A stretch of 52,399 bases of DNA from Deltaproteobacteria bacterium (lineage in GTDB: Bacteria > Desulfobacterota > Desulfomonilia > Desulfomonilales > Desulfomonilaceae). The stretch covers positions 1-52,399 of the forward strand of contig VGSG01000018.1 in assembly GCA_016875095.1 (NCBI GenBank), in the 5' to 3' direction. Of this stretch, positions 33,868 through 42,485 are shown in pieces. The position numbers and the translations under genes were made by a program. The notes under the pieces are model-generated. The model saw only the letters and a list, made by a program, of their open reading frames with translations, was not told the DNA's origin and searched no databases. The number at the start of each line of letters is the position of its first letter. Positions within the stretch are counted from its first letter, which is position 1.

Positions 33868-35739
33868 ATGGATCGAGTGAAGATCTCCAGGTTAGCCGAT
33901 GTGGAGGAATTCGAGCGAGTTCCCCTTAACCAGAGGCTCCCGTTTACCAACACCTATGACATGATCAAACATGGCGCCGCGATGGCGCCCCAATCGCCGG
34001 CGATCAGCTTTCTCCCCTCCGGCGATCGGTACACCGAGCCGGTGAAGATCAGCTACTCCGAACTTGTGGCGCAGATCACCAGGACCGCAAACCTCTTCCA
34101 CGATCTGGGCGTCGCTCCCGGCAAGGTGATCTCATACCTGCTGCCGAACCTCCCTCAGTGCCACTTCGTCCTCTGGGGCGGAGAGGCTGCGGGAATCGTG
34201 AATCCCATCAACCCATTGTTGGAGCCCTCTACCATCCGAGACATCTGCCAGAGGGCGGGCACGGAAGTCCTGGTCGCGCTCGGGGAGGCCCCTGGATCGG
34301 ATATCTGGGATAAGGCGCTCGCGATACGCAAGAACCTGCCAAACCTCCGAGCCATTATCAGAGTCATGGGTCCGAGCGATGAGAAAGAAGGCGTCTACGG
34401 TTACGACGAGATAGTGGGGGGGTATAATCCGGATACTCTTGATTCTAAGCGGGAGATCGATCCAAATGACACAGCGTCGCTCTTTCATACGGGCGGGACT
34501 ACCGGAACTCCGAAGCTCGCGCCCCATACTCATTTCAACGAAGCGGCCATGGCCTTTATGGTTGCGGCGTCCAACGACCTGTATACGGGCGAAACCATAA
34601 TGAGCGGGCTCCCGCTGTTCCACGTGAACGGCACGACAGTGACCGGCTCCATGCCCTTCACCATGGCCGCGCATGTGGTGATCCTCGGACCTCGAGGTTA
34701 CCGTGACCCGGCCATCATAAAGAACTTCTATAAAATCGTGGAGCAGTGCCGCGCCGTAACCTTTTCGTCCGTGCCCACGGTGCTCTCCGCGTTGTTGGAC
34801 GTGAGCACGGAGGGGGCTGACCTTTCGTCGCTCCGATATGCCGTCTGCGGCGCCGCGCCCCTGTCTGTGGAGCTTTTCCGACGCTTCGAAGAACATACGG
34901 GCCTAAAGATCCTGGAAGGGTACGGCCTGACCGAAGGGACCTGCGTGACCTCACTGAATCCTCCATTCGGTCCGCGTAAAGTGGGCTCCATAGGCGTGCG
35001 ACTCCCGTACCATCAAGCTAAAGTCTTCCAAGTGGACGATCAGGGTCGCTTTGTCCGCGAGGCTGCCACGGATGAAATCGGGTCGGTCTGCATCAGCGGC
35101 CCTAATGTATTTACCGGATACTTGGATGACGCCCATAACCGGGGAACCCGGCCGAAAGAAGGATGGTTCAACACCGGCGATCTGGGAAGACAGGACGCGG
35201 ACGGCTACTTGTGGCTCACCGGTCGCAAGAAGGACCTGATCATTCGTGGAGGTCACAACATAGACCCTTCCGCAATAGAAGATCCCTTGTATCGAATTCC
35301 CGGGGTTCAGATGGCTGCTGCGGTGGGACGTCCCGATCCGCACGCGGGTGAAGCGCCGGTGGCGTATGTGGAGGTCCAGGCCGGGGCCGGGCTGACACCT
35401 GAAGTGATCCTGGAAAAGGTCAAGCAGGAGATTGGGGAGCGCGCCGCGATTCCCAAAGAAATCTTTATCGTGGACCGAATACCCCTGACTCCTGTGGGCA
35501 AAATCTTCAAGCCTGCGCTGCGGTGGGATTCAATCAAGAGAGTGTATGAGAAGGACCTGGAAAAGCTTGGCGATCTTGCGGAGTCAATCACGGTGACCGT
35601 GAACGAAGATAAGGTTCATGGCTCAGTGGCTAAGATTACCATCAAGCCCGCTCCGGGGGCGACCGTAGAAACCATAAGAACCAAAGTGGACGAGATACTC
35701 GGGCTCTACACCATCAGGTATCGCGTGGAATTAGTCTGA
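33868..35739 (+). CDS. acyl-CoA synthetase (AMP-dependent synthetase/ligase family)
   Basis: A 623-residue adenylate-forming ligase that would activate a carboxylic acid to its CoA ester. The P-loop-like motif SLFHTGGTTGTPKLAPHTHF is near residues 207-226, the A5-type motif LEGYGLTEGTC near 350, the hinge WLTGRKKDLIIRGGHNIDPS near 449, and the C-terminal catalytic lysine in LTPVGKIFKPAL. A further 60-residue extension follows the usual end. The substrate is unknown; chain length cannot be inferred. A GAGGTG site precedes the ATG. It is not in the TetR-controlled operon 7 kb downstream but could feed it. Confidence 0.87.
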   Translation: MDRVKISRLADVEEFERVPLNQRLPFTNTYDMIKHGAAMAPQSPAISFLPSGDRYTEPVKISYSELVAQITRTANLFHDLGVAPGKVISYLLPNLPQCHFVLWGGEAAGIVNPINPLLEPSTIRDICQRAGTEVLVALGEAPGSDIWDKALAIRKNLPNLRAIIRVMGPSDEKEGVYGYDEIVGGYNPDTLDSKREIDPNDTASLFHTGGTTGTPKLAPHTHFNEAAMAFMVAASNDLYTGETIMSGLPLFHVNGTTVTGSMPFTMAAHVVILGPRGYRDPAIIKNFYKIVEQCRAVTFSSVPTVLSALLDVSTEGADLSSLRYAVCGAAPLSVELFRRFEEHTGLKILEGYGLTEGTCVTSLNPPFGPRKVGSIGVRLPYHQAKVFQVDDQGRFVREAATDEIGSVCISGPNVFTGYLDDAHNRGTRPKEGWFNTGDLGRQDADGYLWLTGRKKDLIIRGGHNIDPSAIEDPLYRIPGVQMAAAVGRPDPHAGEAPVAYVEVQAGAGLTPEVILEKVKQEIGERAAIPKEIFIVDRIPLTPVGKIFKPALRWDSIKRVYEKDLEKLGDLAESITVTVNEDKVHGSVAKITIKPAPGATVETIRTKVDEILGLYTIRYRVELV

Positions 35740-35839
35740 GGGCGCTGTCCTCGACTACAGGCGGTCCCAGTTTGTCACCCGCGTGGACATGCATATTTTC
35801 AGTGCGGACAACACGTTTTTCAGCGTCGGCATGTGGGCC

Positions 35840-36685
35840 ATGGGAAAGCTGGTTGTATTTACTGATCTGGACGCGACTCTCCTGGATCCGGATGACTACT
35901 CGTGGACGGCAGCCACGGAAGCGCTGGCAACCCTAAAGCGCGTGAATGCGATCTTGTCGCTGGTTTCCAGCAAGACCTTTGCAGAGATGGCGCCTATTCA
36001 TAAGGCTCTTGGAATTGAAGATCCCTTTGTCACCGAAAATGGCGGCAGTGTGGTGGCGAGGGAAGGCTCAGCTCTTGCGGATGAGCTCAGACGTGACGAA
36101 GAATTTCCTAAAGCTGTTCGGGAGGGGAAGTGGCTTATCTTTCCGCAGGGAACAGCCTACAAAGACCTTGTGACGGCCTTGTCGGAAATCGCTGAAGTCC
36201 TAGGCTGTCCGTTGGTCGGATTCAATGCTCTATCCGTGAGGGAGGTGGCGCGGCTCACCGGGCTGAGCGAAGAAGAAGCCCAGAAGGCCAAAGATAGGCA
36301 GTTTGACGAGCCCTTTCTCGTGACCGACGACGCGTGGGAGCGTGAAGATCAGATCCGAGAAGCTGCGGCTGCGCGGGGCCTTGCGGTGGTGGCCGGGGGA
36401 CGCTTCTGGCACCTAATGGGTCACGGGGGCAAAGGCTCCGCGGTATCGCGGCTGATAAGGGCTTCTCGCCGAGTTTTCGGAGAGATTGTCACCGTAGGGC
36501 TGGGTGATAGCCCAAATGATTATCCTTTCCTGGAAATAGTGGACATCCCGGTGGTCTTGCGCGGCGCCCACAAGGCCGCTTCTCTACCGCCCAGCCTCGC
36601 TCGCGGCCTCTTCACGAAGCAATCGGGTCCGGTAGGCTGGAACGAAGCCATATTGCGAATTGTCTCAGGGTTAGATTCCGAGTAG
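35840..36685 (+). CDS. mannosyl/glucosyl-3-phosphoglycerate phosphatase family protein (HAD)
   Basis: A 281-residue HAD-IIB phosphatase. Motif I FTDLDATLLD has nucleophile D9 and D11; SLVSSKTFAEM and FVTENGGSVV follow the pattern of MPGP (YedP) enzymes; the motif IV segment VGLGDSPNDYPFLEIVD is intact. These enzymes dephosphorylate mannosyl- or glucosyl-3-phosphoglycerate to give the compatible solutes. The downstream GpgS-type gene makes the glucosyl form the likely substrate, as in known GpgS/GpgP pairs where GpgP is MPGP-like. The ATG at 35840 is chosen for the family opening; earlier in-frame starts would add residues without family features. Confidence 0.82.
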   Translation: MGKLVVFTDLDATLLDPDDYSWTAATEALATLKRVNAILSLVSSKTFAEMAPIHKALGIEDPFVTENGGSVVAREGSALADELRRDEEFPKAVREGKWLIFPQGTAYKDLVTALSEIAEVLGCPLVGFNALSVREVARLTGLSEEEAQKAKDRQFDEPFLVTDDAWEREDQIREAAAARGLAVVAGGRFWHLMGHGGKGSAVSRLIRASRRVFGEIVTVGLGDSPNDYPFLEIVDIPVVLRGAHKAASLPPSLARGLFTKQSGPVGWNEAILRIVSGLDSE

Positions 36686-36921
36686 CGCTTTGTGGTCTCA
36701 TTGTTATTTGGCGCGCTGAAAAACCGACTCGCACACTTGAGCATCTTACGGGTTACTGGAATATGGCCTCGGCAGCGCAGGCGGAGTCTGCTCAGCCCCG
36801 AATTGCGTTCGAGCTACGTTTCGGCCCCTAAGCTCTCTCGGAATCTACGCCGCGTCCGGGGTAGCCTCGGGGGTCATACGATCCAAATGGAATAATATCT
36901 TAGAAACGGAGGGGGTGAACA

Positions 36922-38151
36922 ATGAGCGATTTTTTGCAGAGAGGGCCGATCACCACGCTGCATATCCTGCGTGAGCGCGATCCAGAGTCCATAGAAGCGG
37001 AAATCGCCAGCCGAGCAAGATTACGACCCATAGCCCTTGTCTTACCGTCATTGATCTCGGAAATGGATTCCCCAGCTCTCGCGGGGATCCTCGATGTGCT
37101 CAAAGAAGTGGACTACCTTTCCGAGATTGTGGTCACCCTGGGACCAGCTGGTCCCGAAGAATTCCAACGCGCTCTCAAGTACTTCCAGCCCCTCCAAAAG
37201 GAGGAGCGGAAAGTTCGACTCATCTGGAACGACGGAGAACGCATCAACTCTCTTTACCGAGAGATGGATGAACAAGGGCTGTGCTGTGTGACACCGGGCA
37301 AAGGGCGGAGCGCTTGGATGGCTTATGGGTACGTGGTCGCGGAGAGGGATGCCTACGTGATCGCACTCCATGACTGCGACATCATCTCCTATGATCGAAA
37401 CCTCCTCAGCCGCCTAGTGTATCCTACGGTCATGCCGCAGCTCAATTACGAGTTCTGCAAGGGATACTACGCGAGAATCGCGGACCGCATGTACGGGCGG
37501 GTAACGAGACTATTGGTTACCCCCTTGATACAGGCGCTGATCACGATCGTGGGAAATATGCCCGTGCTCAATTACTTCAATTCGTTCCGGTACGCGCTGG
37601 CCGGCGAATTCTCCATGGTTGCGGATCTGGCTCGCGTGAACCGCATTCCCTCCGACTGGGGCCTCGAAGTGGGAGTCCTCGCGGAAGTATATCGGAACTG
37701 TTCGGTCAACAGAATCTGCCAGGTTGAGCTTTGCCAAAATTATGAACACAAGCACCAGACTCTCTCGCAGGAGGATCCGAGTAAGGGCCTCAATAAGATG
37801 GCGATCGATATCTGCCTAACTTTTTTTCGGGTCTTGCGGGGTGTTGGCGTGATATTAGGCGAGGACTTCTTCGGAACGCTGCGGGTTGCGTTCCTCGAAG
37901 AAGCCCAAACGTGCATGGCCATGTACCATGACGATGCCAGCATCAACGGGCTTCATTATGACCGCCACGAGGAAGCGGTGGCTTTCGAGATGTTCTCTGA
38001 AGCGATCCGCATAGCAGGCGATATTGTTCGAGAAAACCCGCTGGGACCGCCGCCGATCCCGAACTGGAATCGGGTGTTTGCGGCGATTCCGGATTTTGAC
38101 GAAAAGCTTGTTGAGGCTGTCGAACTTGATAATATAGGGTTTTTTGACTAG
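36922..38151 (+). CDS. GpgS-type glycosyltransferase (probable glucosyl-3-phosphoglycerate synthase, GT81)
   Basis: A 409-residue GT-A glycosyltransferase with no membrane helices. D151 and D153 in ALHDCDIISYD form the metal-binding D-x-D. The loop PGKGRSAWMAYGYVV, the segment YGRVTRLLVTPLIQAL, and GEFSMVADLARVNRIPSDWG follow the order seen in GpgS, which joins glucose from a nucleotide sugar to 3-phosphoglycerate. HKHQTLS near residue 286 is the usual His-containing loop. A strong site (GGAGGGGG) precedes the ATG. The phosphatase gene upstream supports the pathway. Mannosyl-3-phosphoglycerate synthase is less likely because its family is different. Confidence 0.75.
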   Translation: MSDFLQRGPITTLHILRERDPESIEAEIASRARLRPIALVLPSLISEMDSPALAGILDVLKEVDYLSEIVVTLGPAGPEEFQRALKYFQPLQKEERKVRLIWNDGERINSLYREMDEQGLCCVTPGKGRSAWMAYGYVVAERDAYVIALHDCDIISYDRNLLSRLVYPTVMPQLNYEFCKGYYARIADRMYGRVTRLLVTPLIQALITIVGNMPVLNYFNSFRYALAGEFSMVADLARVNRIPSDWGLEVGVLAEVYRNCSVNRICQVELCQNYEHKHQTLSQEDPSKGLNKMAIDICLTFFRVLRGVGVILGEDFFGTLRVAFLEEAQTCMAMYHDDASINGLHYDRHEEAVAFEMFSEAIRIAGDIVRENPLGPPPIPNWNRVFAAIPDFDEKLVEAVELDNIGFFD

Positions 38152-38235
38152 CGCTCCCGACGCCTTAAGACCTGTGCAGCAGCCGCTTCGGTTCAAATTA
38201 GCCGAATGGCAAGCTTGCCCTAAGTGGAGAAGACA

Positions 38236-39519
38236 ATGAAATATAGCAGTGCACTACGACCGTACGCAGTGAAGAGGCTGGAAGAAATCGAGAAAGCCGA
38301 TCTGGTGATCGGAATTCCGTGTTTCAATAACCAGACCACCATAACGCACGTGATCAAGATGGTTTCTCACGGCCTGCATGATTTCTACCGAGACCTGAAA
38401 CCGGTTATCATCGTATCCGATGGCGGTTCGACCGATGATTCACGTGACGTGGCAAAAGACTTCCAACTCAAACCCTGGCAAGAAAAGGTCGTCAGCATCT
38501 ATCGCGGGATGCCCGGCAAGGGCACCGCTCTTCGCATGGTCTTTGAGGCCGCCAACGTGCTCGATGCGCGGGCCTGCATGGTAGTGGATTCAGACCTGCG
38601 AAGCATCAGTCACGAGTGGGTCAAAAGGCTTATCGATCCGGTTCTCGAACATGGATACGATCTTGTGGCGCCGATTTATACCCGATACAAATATGACGGC
38701 ACCATTACCAACAACATCGTGTTTAACCTCGTGCAAGCGGTCTTCGGCAAGAGGGTTAGACAACCCATCGGCGGGGACTTCGCGTTCAGCAAAGATCTGG
38801 TAAGGTTCTATGCGTTCCACGATGTATGGGGAACGGACGTGGCCCGCTTCGGCATTGATGTATGGCTCACAGTTGAAGCAATTCTCAATGGGTTCAAGAT
38901 CTGCCAGTCGCATCTGGGGATCAAGATCCATGATGCCAAGGATCCGTCGGAGCACCTGGGGCCCATGTTCCGTCAGGTCGTGTACACGCTCTTTCAATTG
39001 ATGGAAGACAATGAAAAGACCTGGAAACGGACAAGCGGCGTTGAAGACGTGCCGGTCTTCGGAGAGCCCTCCGCGGAGGAACCCGAGCCGATTCAGGTGA
39101 ACTTCCGTAAATTGGTGAATTCGTTTCTGGCAGGCTTGCAACGCTTCGGCACGTTGTGGAGAGACATCTTCTGCCCCGATTGCTTCGCGGCGATCCAAGC
39201 CGCGGCCTCAATGGATCTGAATCGCTTTCGCCTCCCTGTGGATACCTGGGTTCGGATACTCTATGAACTTGCTGCAACCTATCATAACTGGCCGGACAAT
39301 CGTCGCCGCCTCGTGGACCTCATGACTCCCCTGTACTATGGCCGCGTGGCATCCTTCGTCAATGAAACCCGTGACATGGATTCTATCCAGGCGGAACGCC
39401 TCGTCCAAGAGCAGGCCCAATTCTTTGCCGACGCAAAAGACTATCTGGTGCAACTGTGGGATAACCCCCGCGCGTGCGACATCGGTTTCATGGAGGCCGT
39501 GGAAGACCTGTCCGTCTGA
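38236..39519 (+). CDS. glycosyltransferase resembling mannosylglycerate synthase (possible MggS)
   Basis: A 427-residue GT-A glycosyltransferase. It has a GT2-like nucleotide-sugar region VIIVSDGGSTDDSRDVAKDF and a D-x-D at D118/D120 (MVVDSDLRS). The later pattern PIGGDFAFSKDLV, RFGIDVWLTVEAILNGFKIC, KIHDAKDPSEHLGPM, and YELAATYHN matches, in order and spacing, what I remember of the GT78 mannosylglycerate synthase of Rhodothermus. Beside GpgS and GpgP genes it may mannosylate glucosylglycerate (MggS activity). A GGAG site six bases upstream fixes the ATG. Other hexosyl transfer remains possible. Confidence 0.65.
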   Translation: MKYSSALRPYAVKRLEEIEKADLVIGIPCFNNQTTITHVIKMVSHGLHDFYRDLKPVIIVSDGGSTDDSRDVAKDFQLKPWQEKVVSIYRGMPGKGTALRMVFEAANVLDARACMVVDSDLRSISHEWVKRLIDPVLEHGYDLVAPIYTRYKYDGTITNNIVFNLVQAVFGKRVRQPIGGDFAFSKDLVRFYAFHDVWGTDVARFGIDVWLTVEAILNGFKICQSHLGIKIHDAKDPSEHLGPMFRQVVYTLFQLMEDNEKTWKRTSGVEDVPVFGEPSAEEPEPIQVNFRKLVNSFLAGLQRFGTLWRDIFCPDCFAAIQAAASMDLNRFRLPVDTWVRILYELAATYHNWPDNRRRLVDLMTPLYYGRVASFVNETRDMDSIQAERLVQEQAQFFADAKDYLVQLWDNPRACDIGFMEAVEDLSV

Positions 39520-39582
39520 ACTCTTAACGCCATGTATGATACTTTCGTTCGTCTAATTCGAGGAGCAGAGGCACGGAGTCGT

Positions 39583-40470
39583 ATGACCGATTTCAAAAAA
39601 ATCGACCTTACCCATAAGCCCCTCTTTGACAGGATTTTCGCTGAAAACCCTCCCCAGGTCTCGGAGCTGACCTTTACCAACCTGTTCATGTGGCGGCATC
39701 GGAATCGCCCTGCATGGCGTGTTCACGACGGCTTCCTATTCATCGTGATGAGACCGGAAGAGGAGCCTGGCTTTGCTCTGCCTCCCGTGGGCAAAGGCGA
39801 TGTTCGCGCCGCCCTGGAGGAGTTGTCCGATGACTTGATGTCGTTAAGAATGGAGCCGCGCATCTCCCGCGCGGACAAAGCGTTCGTCGAAGCCCACGTT
39901 GATCGCAAGCGGTTCGAGGTTATTGAAGATCCTGCCAATCACGATTACGTGTACTTGACCCACGAGCTTATTGAGCTTCCTGGCAACAAGTTCCACCAGA
40001 AAAAGAATCACCTGAACAAGTTCATCAAGAACTACAAATACGAATATCAAACACTCGACACGGACCTGGTGGATTGTTTCCTGAATCTTCAAGAAGTCTG
40101 GTGCGAGCTGAAGGACTGTGACCTGACTCCGGGCCTCTTTCACGAAAACCAGGCAATCTGCCAGGCCCTGGCGAACTACGAGGATCTGGGATTCGAGGGA
40201 GGAGCGATCCTCATCGACAAGAAGGTGGAGGCTTTCGCATTAGGCGAGAAGCTCAACCCCGATACCGCGGTGATCCACGTGGAAAAAGCCAACCCTGACA
40301 TCCCCGGACTCTATGCCGCCATAAATCAGCAGTTCTGCTCGGAGCATTGGAACAACGTCACCTACATTAACCGGGAGCAGGATCTGGGGGTGGAAGGCTT
40401 AAGAAAAGCCAAGAAATCCTACCATCCTCACCATATGGTGGAGAAGTTCACACTTATTCGTAATTCGTAA
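39583..40470 (+). CDS. DUF2156 / LPG-synthase C-terminal domain protein
   Basis: A 295-residue protein of the DUF2156 group (GNAT-like fold found at the C-terminus of phosphatidylglycerol lysyltransferases). Visible segments are ELTFTNLFMWRHRNRPAWRV, LPGNKFHQKKNHLNKFIKNY, GGAILIDKKVEAFALGEKL and WNNVTYINREQDLGVEGLRK, which ends in KSYHPHHMVEKF. No membrane part is present, so it is a soluble stand-alone form, whose function is not known. It starts 63 bp after the glycosyltransferase gene with a GGAG site and may be cotranscribed with the solute cluster. Confidence 0.78.
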   Translation: MTDFKKIDLTHKPLFDRIFAENPPQVSELTFTNLFMWRHRNRPAWRVHDGFLFIVMRPEEEPGFALPPVGKGDVRAALEELSDDLMSLRMEPRISRADKAFVEAHVDRKRFEVIEDPANHDYVYLTHELIELPGNKFHQKKNHLNKFIKNYKYEYQTLDTDLVDCFLNLQEVWCELKDCDLTPGLFHENQAICQALANYEDLGFEGGAILIDKKVEAFALGEKLNPDTAVIHVEKANPDIPGLYAAINQQFCSEHWNNVTYINREQDLGVEGLRKAKKSYHPHHMVEKFTLIRNS

Positions 40471-40515
40471 GTACTCTGATTCTCGAATTCGATCTCGAAC
40501 TTGGGCGCCCGTTGC

Positions 40516-40573
40516 GTCATTCCGGCGGAATCCGGAATCCAGAAGGCTGGACCCCGGCTTTCGCCGGGGTGAC
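40516..40573. repeat. dispersed palindromic repeat (family C, GTCATTCCGG type)
   Basis: GTCATTCCGGCGGAATCCGG followed by AATCCAG is mirrored by CTGGACCCCGGCTTTCGCCG followed by GGGTGAC, with AAGG between. This is a well-known type of small palindromic element in environmental proteobacterial genomes; its minus-strand translation gives the familiar database artefact HPGESRGPAFWIPDSAGMT. It lies directly upstream of the tetR operator. Confidence 0.85.
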
Positions 40574-40638
40574 GTCTCGGAATACGGCGCCTTGCGTGCG
40601 CCATCGCGTAAGACGCGGCGTTCCGGCTGCCGGCGCTT

Positions 40639-40658
40639 TTGATTGACATGTCAATCAA
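40639..40658. promoter_or_regulatory. perfect 20-bp palindromic operator upstream of tetR
   Basis: TTGATTGACATGTCAATCAA is its own reverse complement over all 20 bases and ends 19 bp before the TetR ATG. It contains a TTGACA hexamer (40643-40648) that could be the -35 box, so binding would block RNA polymerase. Its size and form are those of operators for TetR-family regulators of acyl-CoA genes. Confidence 0.75.
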
Positions 40659-40677
40659 TGCATGTTACTGCTCCACC

Positions 40678-41301
40678 ATGCCGAATAGTCACCTGCACAT
40701 CGACGCAAAGAGAGATGTCAAGGCCGCCATCTTCGACGCCGCGTGCAGGGTCATTCGCGGGCGAGGATTTCATCAGGCGCGGGTTACGGACATTGCCCGG
40801 GAGGCCGGGATCTCGTACGGGCTGGTGTACCACTACTTCGGCAGCAAGGCGGACCTGTTCGACGCGATATTCAATGAGTGGTGGAGCGGGCTGTTCGGCC
40901 TTATGGAGGAACTGGAAGCGCAGACCATATCCCCGCGAGAGAAGCTCGCTGCAATTCTGGACCATTTCCTCGATGAGTACGAGGCCCGGCCCGAGCTGGT
41001 GCACATCTTTGTCACGGAAATATCCCGATCCACCCCGAATCTCACGCCCGAGCGGCTTGAGTTCTTCAAGGAATTTTTCAGGCGCGCCGAACGGATCATC
41101 ACCCAAGGCCAGCAAGAGGGTGTCCTGCGCAAAGATATGAAGGCTCGTTATCTGACCTACATCTTCGTTGGGGCGATGGAGGGGTTCCTTTCCGCGATGG
41201 TTCTTGCGAATCAGCCGCTCAAGGGCAAGAGCCAAAAACGGAACATAGCGTCCGCGCTCCTGGATGTTTTCTTCAATGGGGCTGGATTGATGCGCGGCTA
41301 G
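40678..41301 (+). CDS. TetR/AcrR family transcriptional regulator
   Basis: A 207-residue regulator with an N-terminal TetR helix-turn-helix: AIFDAACRVIRGRGFHQARV, then TDIAREAGISYGLVYHYFGSK (residues 38-58), followed by the ligand-binding helical domain. The YHYFGSKADLFDAIF phrase is diagnostic. The ATG at 40678 starts just after the palindrome at 40639-40658; an in-frame TTG lies within that palindrome and is rejected. By context it probably represses itself and the following acyl-CoA genes and is released by an acyl-CoA, as FadR- and LiuR-like regulators are. The effector is unknown. Confidence 0.88.
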   Translation: MPNSHLHIDAKRDVKAAIFDAACRVIRGRGFHQARVTDIAREAGISYGLVYHYFGSKADLFDAIFNEWWSGLFGLMEELEAQTISPREKLAAILDHFLDEYEARPELVHIFVTEISRSTPNLTPERLEFFKEFFRRAERIITQGQQEGVLRKDMKARYLTYIFVGAMEGFLSAMVLANQPLKGKSQKRNIASALLDVFFNGAGLMRG

Positions 41302-41331
41302 ACCGCTCTGCAATCCTGCTGGAGGTTCCTG

Positions 41332-42474
41332 ATGGACTTCGCGTTGACCGAAGAGCAGCTCATGTTCAAGGAACAGGCGCTCAAATTCGCCCGCAAGGAG
41401 ATTGCGCCCCGCGCCCGGGAGAACGACCTGAACAGCCGTTTTGACTGGGAATCCTGGCGAAAGCTGGGCGAATTCGGGATCCTGGGCCTTCATTTCCCCG
41501 AAGAACTCGGGGGTGGCGGCTCGGACGTGATGACCACGGTGGTGGCCGCGGAAGCCTTGGGTGAAGCGGGCGTGGATGGCGGGCTCATGCTGAGTTACGG
41601 GGCGCACACCTACCTGTGCGCGGACACGATCTATACGCACGGAACGGACGAGCAGCGCAAGAAGTACATCCCCAAATTGGCCAAGGGCGAATGGGTCGGA
41701 TGCATGGGTCTCACCGAACCGGGCGCGGGCTCGGATGTGGCGTCGATACGCACTCGCGCCGAGCGCGATGGGGACAGTTGGGTGCTCAATGGCAGCAAAA
41801 TGTTTATCACGAACGGCGCGATTGCGGACGTGGCCGTGGTGTACGCGAAGACCGACCCTTCCTCGGGGCAGACAGGCATGTCCGCGTTTATCGTGGAAAA
41901 GGGCGCGCCCGGTTTTTCCGCGGGTCGTAGTCTGATAAAGATGGGGGTCCGCACTTCTCCAACCTCGGAGCTGATCTTTGAAGACTGCCGAATCCCTGCC
42001 GAGAACCTGCTTGGAATGGAGAATAACGGGTTCCTCATGGCCATGCAGACGGTGGAGTGGGACCGGAGCACGCTCTTGGCGCCTTTTGTGGGTGGAGTTC
42101 AGTTCGTAATCGAGCGTTGCGCCCGATATGCGCAGGAACGCCACCAGTTTGGGAGGCCGATAGCCGAGTTCCAGGCGGTGCGCCACAAGCTGGCTGACCT
42201 GAAAATCTTTCTCGAAGCCGCTCGTTCATTGATTTATCGCATCGCGTGGCGCAAGGACCAGGGACAGCCGTTGAATCACCTGGAAGCGGCCGTAGCAAAA
42301 CTTTTTGTGGGGGATTGGTCCCTGAAACCCGCCAATGACGCCATGCAGGTCATGGGCGGTTACGGCTATTGTCACGAATACGACGTGGAGCGGTTCTTTC
42401 GGGATAGTCGCCTCGCGCCGATCGGCGGCGGCACCTCTGACATTCAGAAGGTTCTCATCTCCCGTCTCATGTAA
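41332..42474 (+). CDS. acyl-CoA dehydrogenase (isovaleryl-CoA dehydrogenase-like type)
   Basis: A 380-residue flavoprotein with the acyl-CoA dehydrogenase layout: helical N-terminus (FALTEEQLMFKEQALKFARK), the signature GCMGLTEPGAGSDVASIRTR near residue 123, and C-terminal GGYGYCHEYDVERFFRDSRL. The catalytic glutamate appears to be E242 in QTVEWDRS, the position used in isovaleryl-CoA dehydrogenase, because IGGGTSDIQ (from residue 364) has Gly where medium- and short-chain enzymes have Glu. It would oxidise a branched or unusual acyl-CoA and pass electrons to ETF. It follows tetR by 30 bp. Confidence 0.88.
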   Translation: MDFALTEEQLMFKEQALKFARKEIAPRARENDLNSRFDWESWRKLGEFGILGLHFPEELGGGGSDVMTTVVAAEALGEAGVDGGLMLSYGAHTYLCADTIYTHGTDEQRKKYIPKLAKGEWVGCMGLTEPGAGSDVASIRTRAERDGDSWVLNGSKMFITNGAIADVAVVYAKTDPSSGQTGMSAFIVEKGAPGFSAGRSLIKMGVRTSPTSELIFEDCRIPAENLLGMENNGFLMAMQTVEWDRSTLLAPFVGGVQFVIERCARYAQERHQFGRPIAEFQAVRHKLADLKIFLEAARSLIYRIAWRKDQGQPLNHLEAAVAKLFVGDWSLKPANDAMQVMGGYGYCHEYDVERFFRDSRLAPIGGGTSDIQKVLISRLM

Positions 42475-42485
42475 GGACTACGCGC

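Noticed and set aside
40428-40658. 76-codon minus-strand frame containing HPGESRGPAFWIPDSAGMT
   Set aside because: This is the usual translation artefact of the family C palindromic repeat, not a protein gene.
40651-42186. 511-codon minus-strand open frame
   Set aside because: It is the complement of the TetR and acyl-CoA dehydrogenase genes in a GC-rich region and shows no recognisable domain.
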